Assembly (NCBI GenBank): GCA_013396755.1
Contig: VWZF01005254.1
Location: forward strand, 186,319-250,318
Direction: 5' to 3'
DNA length: 64,000 nucleotides
Source of the DNA: Sclerurus mexicanus
Taxonomy: Eukaryota; Chordata; Aves; Passeriformes; Furnariidae
In this document: positions 35,715 to 46,800 of the stretch, piece by piece
Position numbering within the stretch: position 1 is the first letter of the stretch
Layout: each line of letters begins with the position of its first letter
Translations under genes and position numbers: made by a program
Notes under the pieces: model-generated
What the model was told of the DNA's origin: nothing
Databases searched by the model: none
The model's input: the letters and a program-made list of their open reading frames with translations, nothing else

Positions 35715-38027
35715 CACTTGTGTGTAGGAGAGAGGTGATTAATTCTGATGTTACATTCACTGTCAATGCATATTGTATAGAACAGCTGATTTCACCAAAA
35801 GAATCATGTCTATAAAAAGTGACATATATAAAAACCAGATTAGAAATGCCTCAGCTACACAATCATATCCTAGTTATAAAAATGACATTGTTTAGCAATG
35901 GATTTTAACAAGATTTATTTGTTTTCTGTTCTACACTGAAAATTTAGGGCAACTTTCTGTAAAGAGCAGTGGGAAACAAATTCATTCTAATGGTCTTCTG
36001 TGAAAAATGTGGAAATACTCTGTTCAAGCATGATATTGTTCTGTTATTTGGGGCAGTGATACATCCATAAAAGAAAAATCATCAAAATGGTTGTGAATCT
36101 GTTTTCTTTAAAACACTTAGATATTTTTATTCAAATAGCAATAAAGATACATTTTCAGCTACACAGATACCTTAATGCAACAACAGTCCTGTAGTTTGAT
36201 TTTTGATAGCTCACAGAAGGAATGATCAGGTACATTTCCTAAGTCATTGGCATGAATGATTCAGTATTTCAGTAAACAAAAAAGCTGTTATATGGTGTTT
36301 GTCCAAGGTGAAATGCATTTTGAATGCATAGCAATCAAACCGTAAGTTAGAATGAAAGCTAGAAATAAGTCAGAATGAAAGCTCCATGCCTAGAAAGAAT
36401 ATTTTGCTAGTGGGTATGGTCTTACCTCGTCACATGAAGTGGAAGTGGGAGGAGACAAGTGACTCAGGAAACTGCTCCCCACCATCAAATCCATGGCTTT
36501 GTGAATATGTTCTTCTGGCTGCCAAAGGATCACCACTGGCACACAGTACTGTTCATATTTCTTCCCTCTCTCAAGCAATCATAACCAAAACAAGATGCAA
36601 ATGCTGTGCCAGTGCTAGTGTAGATCCCTCTGCCCCTGGGAGGGCCTTCCTCATGGAACTGCTGACACCTGTGGGGCGTTGGAGAAGAAACTCAGATATG
36701 GGGAAGGGTGGAAAAGGATTCCTGAGATCTGGATAAGGATTTGGATTCTCTGGGTATTTTGTGGAGACTGTTTCTGACCCAAGACTGCAGAAGTCCATTA
36801 CTCTACCACATTCAAAGGTATGGGGCAGGTAAGGCTGAGAGAGATGTTTGTGTTCATCTGCAGCAGACCAGCTACTTGAGCTGTGGGTTTACATGCCAGA
36901 GCCACTCTACTATTTTCAATTTTAAATGCCATTGCTCAGTGCCATTCCACTAGCAAATAGATGCTCAAATGTACCCTGGGCAATCAATCCACGTGTAAGA
37001 GAATCTGAGGCTTCTGTTGGGCTTTCCTCATCTCAATAAGGGATGAAAACAAGTTTGGTATATAATAAGAACTGTTTCCAGGAATGATTAACTTTCATTT
37101 TCTACACTATGGATGGGCAGTGAGTGAGAGATCAGTCTACTGCAAGGCTGTTTCAGGCAGAGGAGGAAATGGAGGTGACACTCATGTCACACTGCCAGCA
37201 GGGCTCAGGTTTCAGCAGCCACCCTTTCACCTGCATCTCAACTTCCCCACTCCAGGAAATCATTGGGTGTTTTGCCTTAGGGAAATAAGCTGTATGCATT
37301 GGGGGGTGCTGTGGTGTCAGAGCAGAAGAGCAGAGATTCCCTCCAAAGAAGAATTCACATAGACCTTACTACTTCAAAAATATAAGTCCTAGTTGAAGAA
37401 AACATCTCCTCAAAAGCAAAGTTGCAAAACCCATACGTTGTCCTCCTGTTTCATGCTGCTTGTAAATAGGTGATATTTCTCCTTTAAGAAGGAAGTAAAT
37501 TAATTTATTAACCATTTTTAACCATTTAACATATTATAATAATACTGAAATGTGACATGCAATTTGTACTAATAGATAATTAAGAGAGATAGATGACACT
37601 TTTAATCCACTCTACAGGTCACTTGCATTTAAAATTAAATCTTGGATTAGACAATCATACTTCAGTATATGTTTTTGGCCAAGAGCAATGGTCTTTATGG
37701 CAATGACAGGTAAGCTGCTCTTTATTTTAAAGAAACTTGTTTTGTTCTAACATGGGAAGCTGGAAGTTGTATCTTAACAAATTCTGTTTGACAGAAAATT
37801 GTTCCCCCTTGCCATACCTTAACTCATATCCTAATATTTTTCTTTACACCTCTATATTAAAAAGCAACACAGAAAACTCATTATTCATAACTCACTGAAT
37901 GAGTATCAGATAACAACTTTTAGCTGTTTCAATGCCTGATGAGAATAGACCACTAGTTTTTGTTGTTGATTTTTTTAGGAATTTTCCAATGAAACAATCT
38001 GCATTTAAAATTTAGGGATTATTGTGC
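35715..38027. other. Unannotated DNA
   Basis: No gene was recognised. 36380-36960 and 37100-37340 are more GC-rich than their surroundings and carry open frames of 116 and 92 codons (+) without known domains. I saw no retroviral capsid, protease or polymerase sequence here, so the provirus upstream stops near 38028. Confidence 0.5.
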
Positions 38028-38510
38028 TCACGACACTGTGTAGTTTGACTTGATCAGAATATTAATTTTTGCAATAAGTGATGGTGACACAGAAAATACA
38101 TTTCCTTGCCCTGAATCTGTTCCTGCTTGAAAACTCGCACATTGGCTGCATTCCTGATCTTTCCCTTCCTGATCAACAACAGAACTTTTATTCTCTAACA
38201 TGCTTAAAATTAATCGCCATGCTATGGCAGCTTGTGATGCCAAAGAGTCATTGTTTCCAGTGGATTTCCATAACTTAATTCCCAGTTTGTCCCATTCGGT
38301 GTAGGTGATATGATAGGGCAGGATGTAGTTATGTTTGAAAACCCATCTAGTCAGAGCTTTCAAGGAGGCTTTATCAATGGGGTGCCCATGGAGACAGATG
38401 AGGTTTTTTAAGGCGTTTATAGCTCTCTCTCTCCTTTTTTGAGGAAACTGCTCCCACAGTTTTAAAAACTTGGTAGTAGGTAAAAAGGGATGGATTTTAC
38501 AACTGCTAGC
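38028..38510 (-). pseudogene. gag: Endogenous retrovirus gag fragment (matrix domain)
   Basis: The minus-strand frame is open for 160 codons, from just after a TAG at 38513-38511 to a stop at 38030-38028. In order it shows GASSC-like residues at the very start, LWEQFPQ, RRERAINALKN, ALTRW and EWDKLGIKLW, the tryptophan and basic pattern of a helical retroviral Gag matrix domain. A Gly-Ala start directly after the initiator would be the usual myristoylation context, but no ATG stands there: the expected start is disrupted, apparently by substitution and indel. The last 45 or so codons lose similarity to Gag, so the gene is cut off within or just after matrix; capsid, nucleocapsid, pol and env are absent. 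It cannot make a functional Gag. Position behind an LTR, PBS-like site and leader supports the call. Confidence 0.72.
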
Positions 38511-38651
38511 CTACCTTCTTTGGGGCAGGTCAAGATCCAACACTGAGTTGTACCAGCTGTTTGAGCGGGAAGTCAGAAATCACTTCGTCACTTGAGTCCA
38601 ACACGGTTGGAGGGTCCTTTACACAGTAGAAGACACAACCAGGTCCAAAAG

Positions 38652-38664
38652 CCGCTGGGCACCA
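38652..38664 (-). other. Primer-binding-site-like sequence
   Basis: On the minus strand TGGTGCCCAGCGG follows directly on the LTR end. A tRNA-complementary site beginning TGG is expected at this spot in a provirus. I cannot say which tRNA, and the site looks mutated. Confidence 0.45.
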
Positions 38665-39052
38665 ATTAACAGCTGTGAGGAGGGAGCCAGCTTCTCTATT
38701 TCCACAAAGCCTCCCGGGGTCCGGAGGGGATTGCAAAATCCCCATGTGGGCAGGAGTAAAGTGATGCAGCACTCCCCTGTAGACAGGTAGTAGAAAAGCC
38801 TTTAATCACCTGTCTCAAAGGTATTTAAGCTGTTCGGGGGTGAGGTGTGTGCTGGGGGTTGTAGGGGTTACAATCTAAACAGGGAAAAACTATACATTAA
38901 AAGACGCAGGTAATGTTGAATTATAAAGTCTCTGGTCCTTTGGAAGTTGTCACAGTTCTGGTCTTGTCTCCAGGGGTTTCTCCTTCCACGATGTGTATTC
39001 TGGATGATCCTCTCTGTTTTCCCATGTGCCGTGGCAGAAGTCTTTCCCAACA
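38665..39052 (-). mobile_element. 5' LTR of a truncated endogenous retrovirus
   Basis: Read on the minus strand the unit starts near 39052 with TGTTGGGAAAGACTT. A TATA-like GCTTAAATAC is at 38830-38821, and the polyadenylation signal ATTAAA at 38806-38801. A 7-bp-stem hairpin (38743-38726, arms GGGGATT/AATCCCC) sits in the R/U5 part, with more GC-rich pairing beside it. The LTR ends before the PBS-like site at 38664. The 388-bp length is in the range of class II (betaretrovirus-like) LTRs. The neighbouring leader (38651-38514) and gag frame confirm that this is the upstream LTR. No 3' LTR is in the window. The exact 5' border is uncertain because the partner LTR needed to define it is missing. 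Confidence 0.65.
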
Positions 39053-39465
39053 AATAAGTGTCAGACATCTGTCATAAGTATCTTTTGACTATCACAAATT
39101 TACAAGGTCAATTTCTTTCATTTAATGGATCTGATTTAATTTCCATGTGAAATGTTTTGGTCTAGTTGTAACCCACTATTGTAGCTGAGAATAAGAACAC
39201 AAAAAGACTACATTGCTTGGTACTTTTTAATACCATCTTTCACACTGTGACAGGCCTTAATTCCTTAACAGTCTTTAATTCCCTAGGCCATCTGACCTAT
39301 TCTGAACAACCTTACTCCCATTTTACTCCTTTATTCCTGTATTTGCTACATGGTATTTTAAACACTTACTATGGATTTACATATCCATACTTAAATTTCT
39401 CCGAAAAAAATATTAAGGGAATGCATCACAAAAAGGGGAGATTTAGATAAGGTATTATGAGAAAA
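39053..39465. other. Unannotated DNA between the provirus and a CR1
   Basis: Nothing recognisable is seen. A 77-codon open frame (39217-39450, +) lacks any known domain. Confidence 0.45.
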
Positions 39466-39655
39466 TTATTTACTATGAGGCTGCTGAGGGACTGGAATAG
39501 GTTGCCCAGGGGGGTTGTGGGTGTCAGTGCTCAAGGCCAGGCTGAATGAGCAACCTGGTCTAGTGGAAAGTGTCCCTGCCCATGGCAGAAAGGTGCAATT
39601 AGATGACCTTTATGGTCCCTCCCAACCCAACACATTCTATGACTCTATTATCATG
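39466..39655 (+). mobile_element. CR1 LINE 3' end, well preserved
   Basis: Typical CR1 blocks follow one another: 'GGACTGGAATAGGTTGCCCA' (39489-39508), 'CTCAAGGCCAGGCTGAATGA', 'GAGCAACCTGGTCTAGTGGA', 'CCCTGCCCATGGCAGAAAGG', and 'GGTCCCTCCCAACCCAACAC'. It ends in the 8-bp tail repeat ATTCTATG/ACTCTATT (39634-39649). Divergence from the family pattern is low, so this is one of the younger copies in the window. It is 5'-truncated, as nearly all CR1 copies are. Confidence 0.93.
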
Positions 39656-42600
39656 GGTTCTTTTCAAAGAAGACATACCTCAGAAGTGAATATGTGTTTT
39701 TCAGTTTTCATGCTCTCTTGAAAACTGATAGAAGTTGTAATGGCAAGAAGTGTTTTCCATTGTACACAGTTGCTTGCTATATAACTTATTTCATTTGGTA
39801 TGAAACCAATGTTTAGTTATTCAATTGTTGCTAACATTTCTAAAAGAATTGTTACATTTTTGCCCGTTATTTTAGTAGCAAGAAACGTTTAGATAATATT
39901 CTCTCTTTATGATTGAAAATTGATATTGCAAAATAGGAAGCAATCCAGAACATAACTGGGAAGACAGTCTCATTTCCCTCCTCTGCACCTTCATTTTTTA
40001 ATTATGAAATGTGGCAATTGGTTAAAATTTTGTCGAGTAGCCTGTTATCTTACCTTCAGAGTTTAAAAAGAGGAAAATAATGCTTTGTGTACTTGTTGTT
40101 TGACTTCAAGCATAAAAGATGTTACATTTCATTGATAGAACCTCACAAAAGGAATGTGGATAATTATACTAAAGGATTATGTAAATACCAATAAAAACAG
40201 TAAAGTATTCAATGAGTTCTTGAGTTCACGGGAGATAGCAAGTTTTCCTGTCTTTATGCACTAAAGCTATTCAGAAGTCCAATTAGCATAGTGAAATACT
40301 ATTTTTCTTAGACTTAAAAAAATTATTTTTTATGTCTTCTTGTCTGATAACAATGAAAAATTCATGTAAAAACAAAATTGTGTAGATGAAACAAACCAAG
40401 TGATGTAAGATGCTAAAAACAGTGGAAAGAAAATTGTCTTCAACGATGGCCTTCGCAATGTAAATATTCAAAATTATGGAAAGGTAAATAACTCTTCATT
40501 TTGGGAAATCTTTGGAGGCATTATTTTGAACTTGCTGTGAATATATGCTGAAACTATTACTCTGTGCTTGCTCTGAGTGAGACGTGCAGGAGTCTGAGTT
40601 CTATGCCCCGTGAAGCTTGCTTTAGAGCTGTTGTCGCATCACTTCATCTTTTTATGAACTGGTTTTCTGTCTCCATAGAGTCATGAAAGAGCTAATATAG
40701 ACAAGTGAAGATGTCTCTTAGGATTCAAGTTATTTTCAAGACTCAAAGCTCTTGAGTAAAAATAATGTGTTTTAGAAATACTTCCGCTAGGCCATGTTTC
40801 TACTTACACAGTACAGAATGGAGGGGAAGTTTTTACGTAGCTGACAAAAGAACTCTTTAATGCAACAGGAACTTACAGGGAAAGTATCTTACAAAGGACT
40901 CGTTATGGGAACATGGGCTTGCTGTGTGAGTTTGTAGTGACACGCTTGTAATATGTTTACATTTTAATCAGCTGTTTTCTACGATTTGCCACAAGGAATT
41001 GATGAACAATTTCATGCATATATCTGAGGCCTAGAACATGCTTTTGACAGCTCAATGTCAATGATAATTCTGTAAATTTCGTATTTTCAAAATAGGGATA
41101 GAGACAAGAGAAGCAGAGACAGCCTTCAAAAATCCCTCTCTAGATTAACAATGAATATAAGTTTTGGGTAATTAATGAAAATAAATCTATACTTCCAAAG
41201 TAAAAGGAAGAACTGAAGTTTCATAGCTATAATCTGTTGCTTCCTGGAAAAAGAGCCTTAAATTAAACTTTAAATTTAGCTCTTTCAGAATTAAAATAGC
41301 TATTAGGCTCTTGAACTCTTTTCCTGAAAATAAACCAGAAGTATCACCATAGAGTGACATGAGATGGAAGAGGAGAAAGAGATGAAGTAGAGACAAATAA
41401 ATATTAACACTAGAAATATTTCTCTTTTTTTTCATACTGTTACCTGAAGTATCTGGCAGCAAGCAAAATGAATGTTTTTAATCAGAATTATGACAAAATT
41501 CCATTCATTTTCTGTACTTGCTGTCAAATTGTGAGAACATTTCTGTGGATAAGTGACTTCTGTATGACTATCTCACATAATCTGTTTACTTAAATGTTTT
41601 TGAATGAAGAAAAATAGTATCAAAGTTATTAAAGTTTTATAATATTTTCTTCTTGCAATAATGACCATATAATTACAACAGTCAGTTATGTAATTATATT
41701 TGTACTTGAGCTTAGATTTCATATAAATGTATCCAGTGATTTAATTTCATCTGCATGATTATGTGGTGCCATAAAAATTTAAATAATTATGCTACAAAGC
41801 AAAATGTGAATAATGTAAGTTATCAGAAACAGAACTTGTTCAGTCCAAAGTTGCTCAATCTTCATATGTTTAGTTTATTACTGCACTTTTCCATTTTATT
41901 ACTCTCAAGAAATTAGAACAAACTATACAGGCTCTTAAACCCGTGATTTATTTTATTATGTAAACTATGCTACATTTCCATATTCTGTAGACTTTCATTA
42001 TTAAGCAGCTGATTCTTGGATTTGATAAGGATAATTTCTTGGGAATATCTTCATCAGCCCTCCTGTTGATCATGCAATCATGTTCATCATGTTCATCAGC
42101 ATATTGCAAGAAGGCCATGGAGTAAAGAGAGCCAAGAAAGTCACACTTCCATGAGACAAGTGTAAGAAGCTGTGCAGTATTTATTTCTATATAAATCACA
42201 GAAATTATTTTTTAAAGAGTAGTTATATTCCGTAGATAGGATTGTCAAAAATATATTTGTTTCTACATTAAATGAAATTAATTTCATTTGAACGCAAGGT
42301 TCGGAGACTGCTTCCTGAAGAAGAACATTTTGTCAGAGGCTCCATGAGCAAAGTGAATACAGAAGTGAGTGGGTCAGGTATGCCAGTAGGAGGAAATGCT
42401 TTTTCCTGTTCCCTTTCTTGTGGTCCAACATGGACATAGGAAAAACACATTACAATTAAACAAAAACTTCAGAAAACAAGAATGAACAGAAACATAGTTT
42501 GAGGATCACAAAAGAAAGATCATAAAAAGGAATGAAAAATTCCTTTGTCCTTGAAATACTTTATCTAGAAAGTGAGATAAGTGAAGTCTGCTTAGAACGT

Positions 42601-43704
42601 TCCACTGTTCTACCAAATCTCTGTAGATTCTTTAGGAGATATTTTGAACTATAATGGAAATAATATTAAAAAAAAAAAAAGCTGAGGCATAGTGCTTCTC
42701 TTTTATATTTTCTCTCAGCTATGATTTTGGGAAAGTATTTAACTGACTTTGTCTTAATTTAGCTAGCTGCAAAGACTGATCACATTCAAATATATATTTT
42801 AGTCATCGAGCTGAACAGACTTTCATAAAATGCTCTTCTGGTTGAGTGTAACTATTATTTAGAGGTAATTTTTATTCCAGGTTATGATAGACATTTTAGC
42901 AATGCTAGTTAAGAAGGAAATTGAATTCTTCCCATTAAAAGAATGCTGTTAAGTGGTAAAATCTTGGTCCTTATATTAGAAAATGCTGAAAATAATTGCT
43001 GTTATGTTACTTAAGTTTTTATCATTATTGTTTTAATATTTAGAATGTATAATTTCGTGCTGTTTTATCATATAGTAATTTTTTGAGTGTTTGACTTTCC
43101 AATTTTGATTAATGTTCCTTTAAGATGCTTATTGGTGTGTTTTTTCCTATGGTTTAGGGAAAGCTGCCTAACAAGAACAAATTCCATGGTTTAGCATCAA
43201 AATATCTAACATAAAAGCCATCTGATTTTCTAGGAATATCCATCCTTGGTAATGTGCAAATTAAGTTGTTCCCTGACTTTTGGACCAATGCTGAAGACAT
43301 AAAAAAATCTGATTATGGAAAAGCTATTCAGTTCATGTAGTTTAATTCAAATTAGAAGTGTTTTATTGATTTCTTAATGATACATAATTAACCCACAGAC
43401 AGTAGATCAGGATCAACGTCAATTTAGCAACAGAGAAACCATCACATCTTGCAAAGTGTTAATAAATACCTAAAAATTGCTAAGCATGCTTCTGTAATTA
43501 TTCTCAAAAAGTTCTAATCTCATTCACATGCAGAATGATGGCAAACCTCCCACCCCTCACTGGCAAAGTCTAATTCCCCACCTCTGGGACTGTGGTTTTG
43601 TTACTTGAAGAGACACGGACAGTCTCATTCCTGTCAACCTGAGCAACCTAATCACCACATCTACATGTTTATTGCACATCTCTGTGTGTGTGCATGTGAA
43701 TTGA
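39656..43704. other. Unannotated AT-rich DNA
   Basis: No gene or recognisable transposon was seen. Minus-strand frames at 41462-41187 and 42199-41948 lack recognisable domains. A small direct repeat (CATGTTCATCATGTTCATC) occurs near 42079-42097. Confidence 0.5.
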
Positions 43705-43806
43705 TAATGGTTTGACTCTTGGGAATGATCCTGTGCAGGGCAAGAATGATGATCACTGTGGGTCCTTTCCAGCTTGGCATATTCTGTAATTCTGTGATTC
43801 TGCATG
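43705..43806 (+). mobile_element. CR1 LINE 3' end, short
   Basis: The element contains 'GACTCTTGGGAATGATCC', 'GTGCAGGGCAAGAATG', 'GTGGGTCCTTTCCAGC' and a tail of ATTCTGTA/ATTCTGTG repeats ending near 43803. It matches the copy at 10925 over the region upstream of the usual CR1 end. Confidence 0.82.
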
Positions 43807-46800
43807 ATTTTGTAACTGTGAAACTAAAATTGTCAGTGTTATAATTATAGCAAATCTCATTGAATTACATTAGAAATGGTAAATTGGTCAATGACTAAAG
43901 ACTAAACCCTTTTTCGCTCTCATCTTTTGTATTCGTATCCTTTGCACCTCTGGTCTTCATGTAAGTAGTTCCAAACTGATTCTAATCCAATTTTCCTATG
44001 TATGCTTCATCTAAGTAGTACGTAATAGACTTAACCTTGGCACTGAACTCTGTTGAAGTCACACTTTCACAAATTCATATTAAAACCTGCTTGCTTGTCA
44101 ATGTCTGTGATGGTGATTCTTTAAGCAGCCTAACCACTCAATCATGACAGACCCATGCAGAACACTGCAGCACCTCTCAATGCTCTCCCTCTTTCTTTGG
44201 GACCCTGTCCTGACCACATCCTGCTCGAAGCATGCAAACTTTGAATTGGGCGGTTTTGCTGGGCCAGTTGCTAGAATATAAGAAAAGATTGCCTCGTGGC
44301 ACATTGCTTTCCTTCTATTTTAATTCTTTTTATGACCTTTTTTTTTGTTGTTTTAATTCTAACTCTTTCAAACCCTTTCAAAGGACATATGATGCAGGGA
44401 AAAGTGCCATCTTCTGCGATGTTTCTAAAAAATGTTTTCAGTTGCAATCAAATAAAATTAGGTTGCCCTTTCCATTAATTTTCTTTCCATTTTTGAAGTC
44501 CCTAGTTGTGAGCATAGCAATAGATGTTTTGGGTTTTTTTCTTTGTGTTTGAATATAGCAATCATTTTAGGAAGTACCTTCTGGCACTTTAGTGACTGTC
44601 ACAGACTGAGAAACACTAACTCACCTGAAGTATCTGGTCTCTGAGTAATTGAAAATGGTGATCTGAGGTTCAGAACTTGGTTTTTCTCACAGAGCAGAGA
44701 TTGAAGGGAAATGTTTTCCTGCTCTCACCTTGTAGAGCAGTAGAGAACATTGGGCTGTTTTGGACTTTTTAGCACAGAGAACTAAGAAATCTTTCAAGGA
44801 GTCAGTGTGGACAGAGAAGTCTGATATTTAAATTGTTAAGGTACAAGAAAACATGCAAGATGGTGATACGGTCATCTGCTTAGCATTGCAGATTTGATTC
44901 ATGATGACTGGCCTTTAACAAAAGATGCAAATGCCAGCTCCTGGAAGGATTTCAAGTTTCTCTGTGAACTGCAACCATACAGAAAAAAAGATGGCTTTTT
45001 CACACTAGGAGAACATTCTTTTCTACATTTAGTCTTAAAGTGCAAACCGTTTTGGCTACACTTGAAAGCATTTCACAGCCTGGTTTGCAGACAGCATTGT
45101 CCACCACCTATAGTCACATATAGAGTGCCTTTGCTCTGTTCTTGTCTGTCTATTGGCAAACCAGGCTGCTTACTAGCTTCAACTGTATGAGCTGAGGAAG
45201 AAACAATGGTAGTGATCAATTTAAGACTCTTTATCAATAATTAGAAGTGTTACCAACAGTTAAAGGTCAACGTTTTAGCCTTATGAAATCATCCGCAAAA
45301 TTGCCAAAATAAGATGACCGAGCACTCAGTCATTTCAAAGGGTTGTTGAAAATAGCACACTAAGAAGGATCTCCCTTCAGAAACACAGTCTCATGCTTTA
45401 TCAAAAAGATTCATCATAGAATTTCTGTGATTAATTTTAAGTTACTCTGAAAATGCTCATCCAGTGATAGTGTAAATGTAACAATTTTTATTTTAATTAA
45501 ACTATTAAAATGCTACATTGCAACAATGTTTATTTTTGTTATGAATTTTTAAACCCCTGATTTTTACTTTACAATTGTGTTGCTAAACAAAAGTGATTTA
45601 CCACTTGCTCGTTCACTCACATTTTACAAGTCGTTTACTCATGTTCACCTTATATAAGGAAGTACAAAACATGAATGTTCAAACATCAATGGTTACAACA
45701 TCAACATTTTGCAAATGTCTGGGAAATAAATTACATTTTACACCTGTGTAGAATATTTTGATACAAACACACTCTTGGACAGACTTTATTTTTCAGATCT
45801 GCATATTTAACTTCCATTTGGGATCATAGTCTTGCAATCTACTGCAAATGATGTATAGGATTTATATATTGGGACAATAGTGAAGTAAAAAGAAAATTTG
45901 AAAGGAAATAATACCATAAGAAGGGGAAATGTTTGCAATTTTGCACTGCTTGTTAGAAACATCTATCACCATTAATTTAATCAATGAGACTAGTTGAAGC
46001 TTGTGAATGTAAATGGAATACTTATTTCTCTTGTACCATTAGTATTTGAATATTTAATGTTTTCAAATGTGTGAAATGGGCTGATGAAAAGGACATGAAG
46101 CACAGTGTGAAAACTCAGTTATACCCTGATTGCATTCACAAGAAGAAACTAAATAAAACATTGTTGCAGTGCTTTTTCTCTGCCTTTAAAATTGCGAAAT
46201 CGATTAAGTTTATTTGCTAGAATGCTCAAATATACTTAACTATTGCAATAGATAGTAATTAAAGTATAGATCAACCAATTAGTTCTCATATATAAACACA
46301 GAGTTTGAATCTTAATGAAAATCACATGTAAAAGTACAGGTACAGTTACTATGACTTTTTATATCTCTGAAGATTATGCTTTACTGGCACAATCTGTCTG
46401 TAGAAACAACAAGATAGACAACTTGGACATATCGTTTTCCAAGATTGTTTCAGATATCATGTAAAAGCTTGTTGACTACTTTTCTTAAAATTCTACTCAA
46501 TGTCTCCTACCTCAAAAAAAAAAAAATCCAAACAAAACAAAAATCCAAACCAACCAAAAACCCCAATACTTTTATTTGCCACAGTAGCCACATGAAACTA
46601 GTGTTCAGGAATGAGAGTTCAATTCTGAATGGAATAATACTTCAAAACACACCTGACAAACCCTTACTGCTTTCTTCTAGTAGGAGCACAATATGACAAC
46701 AGTACAATGCTATTCCCAGTCCAAACGTACACAATACCAAGAGACCCCTAGATAACTAGCTACTATACTGTATGCCATTGTATAAGTTCCCTTCTACCTT

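Noticed and set aside
36386..36736. 116-codon + frame in a GC-richer patch.
   Set aside because: No recognisable motif, domain or splice context; an overlapping minus-strand frame is equally open.
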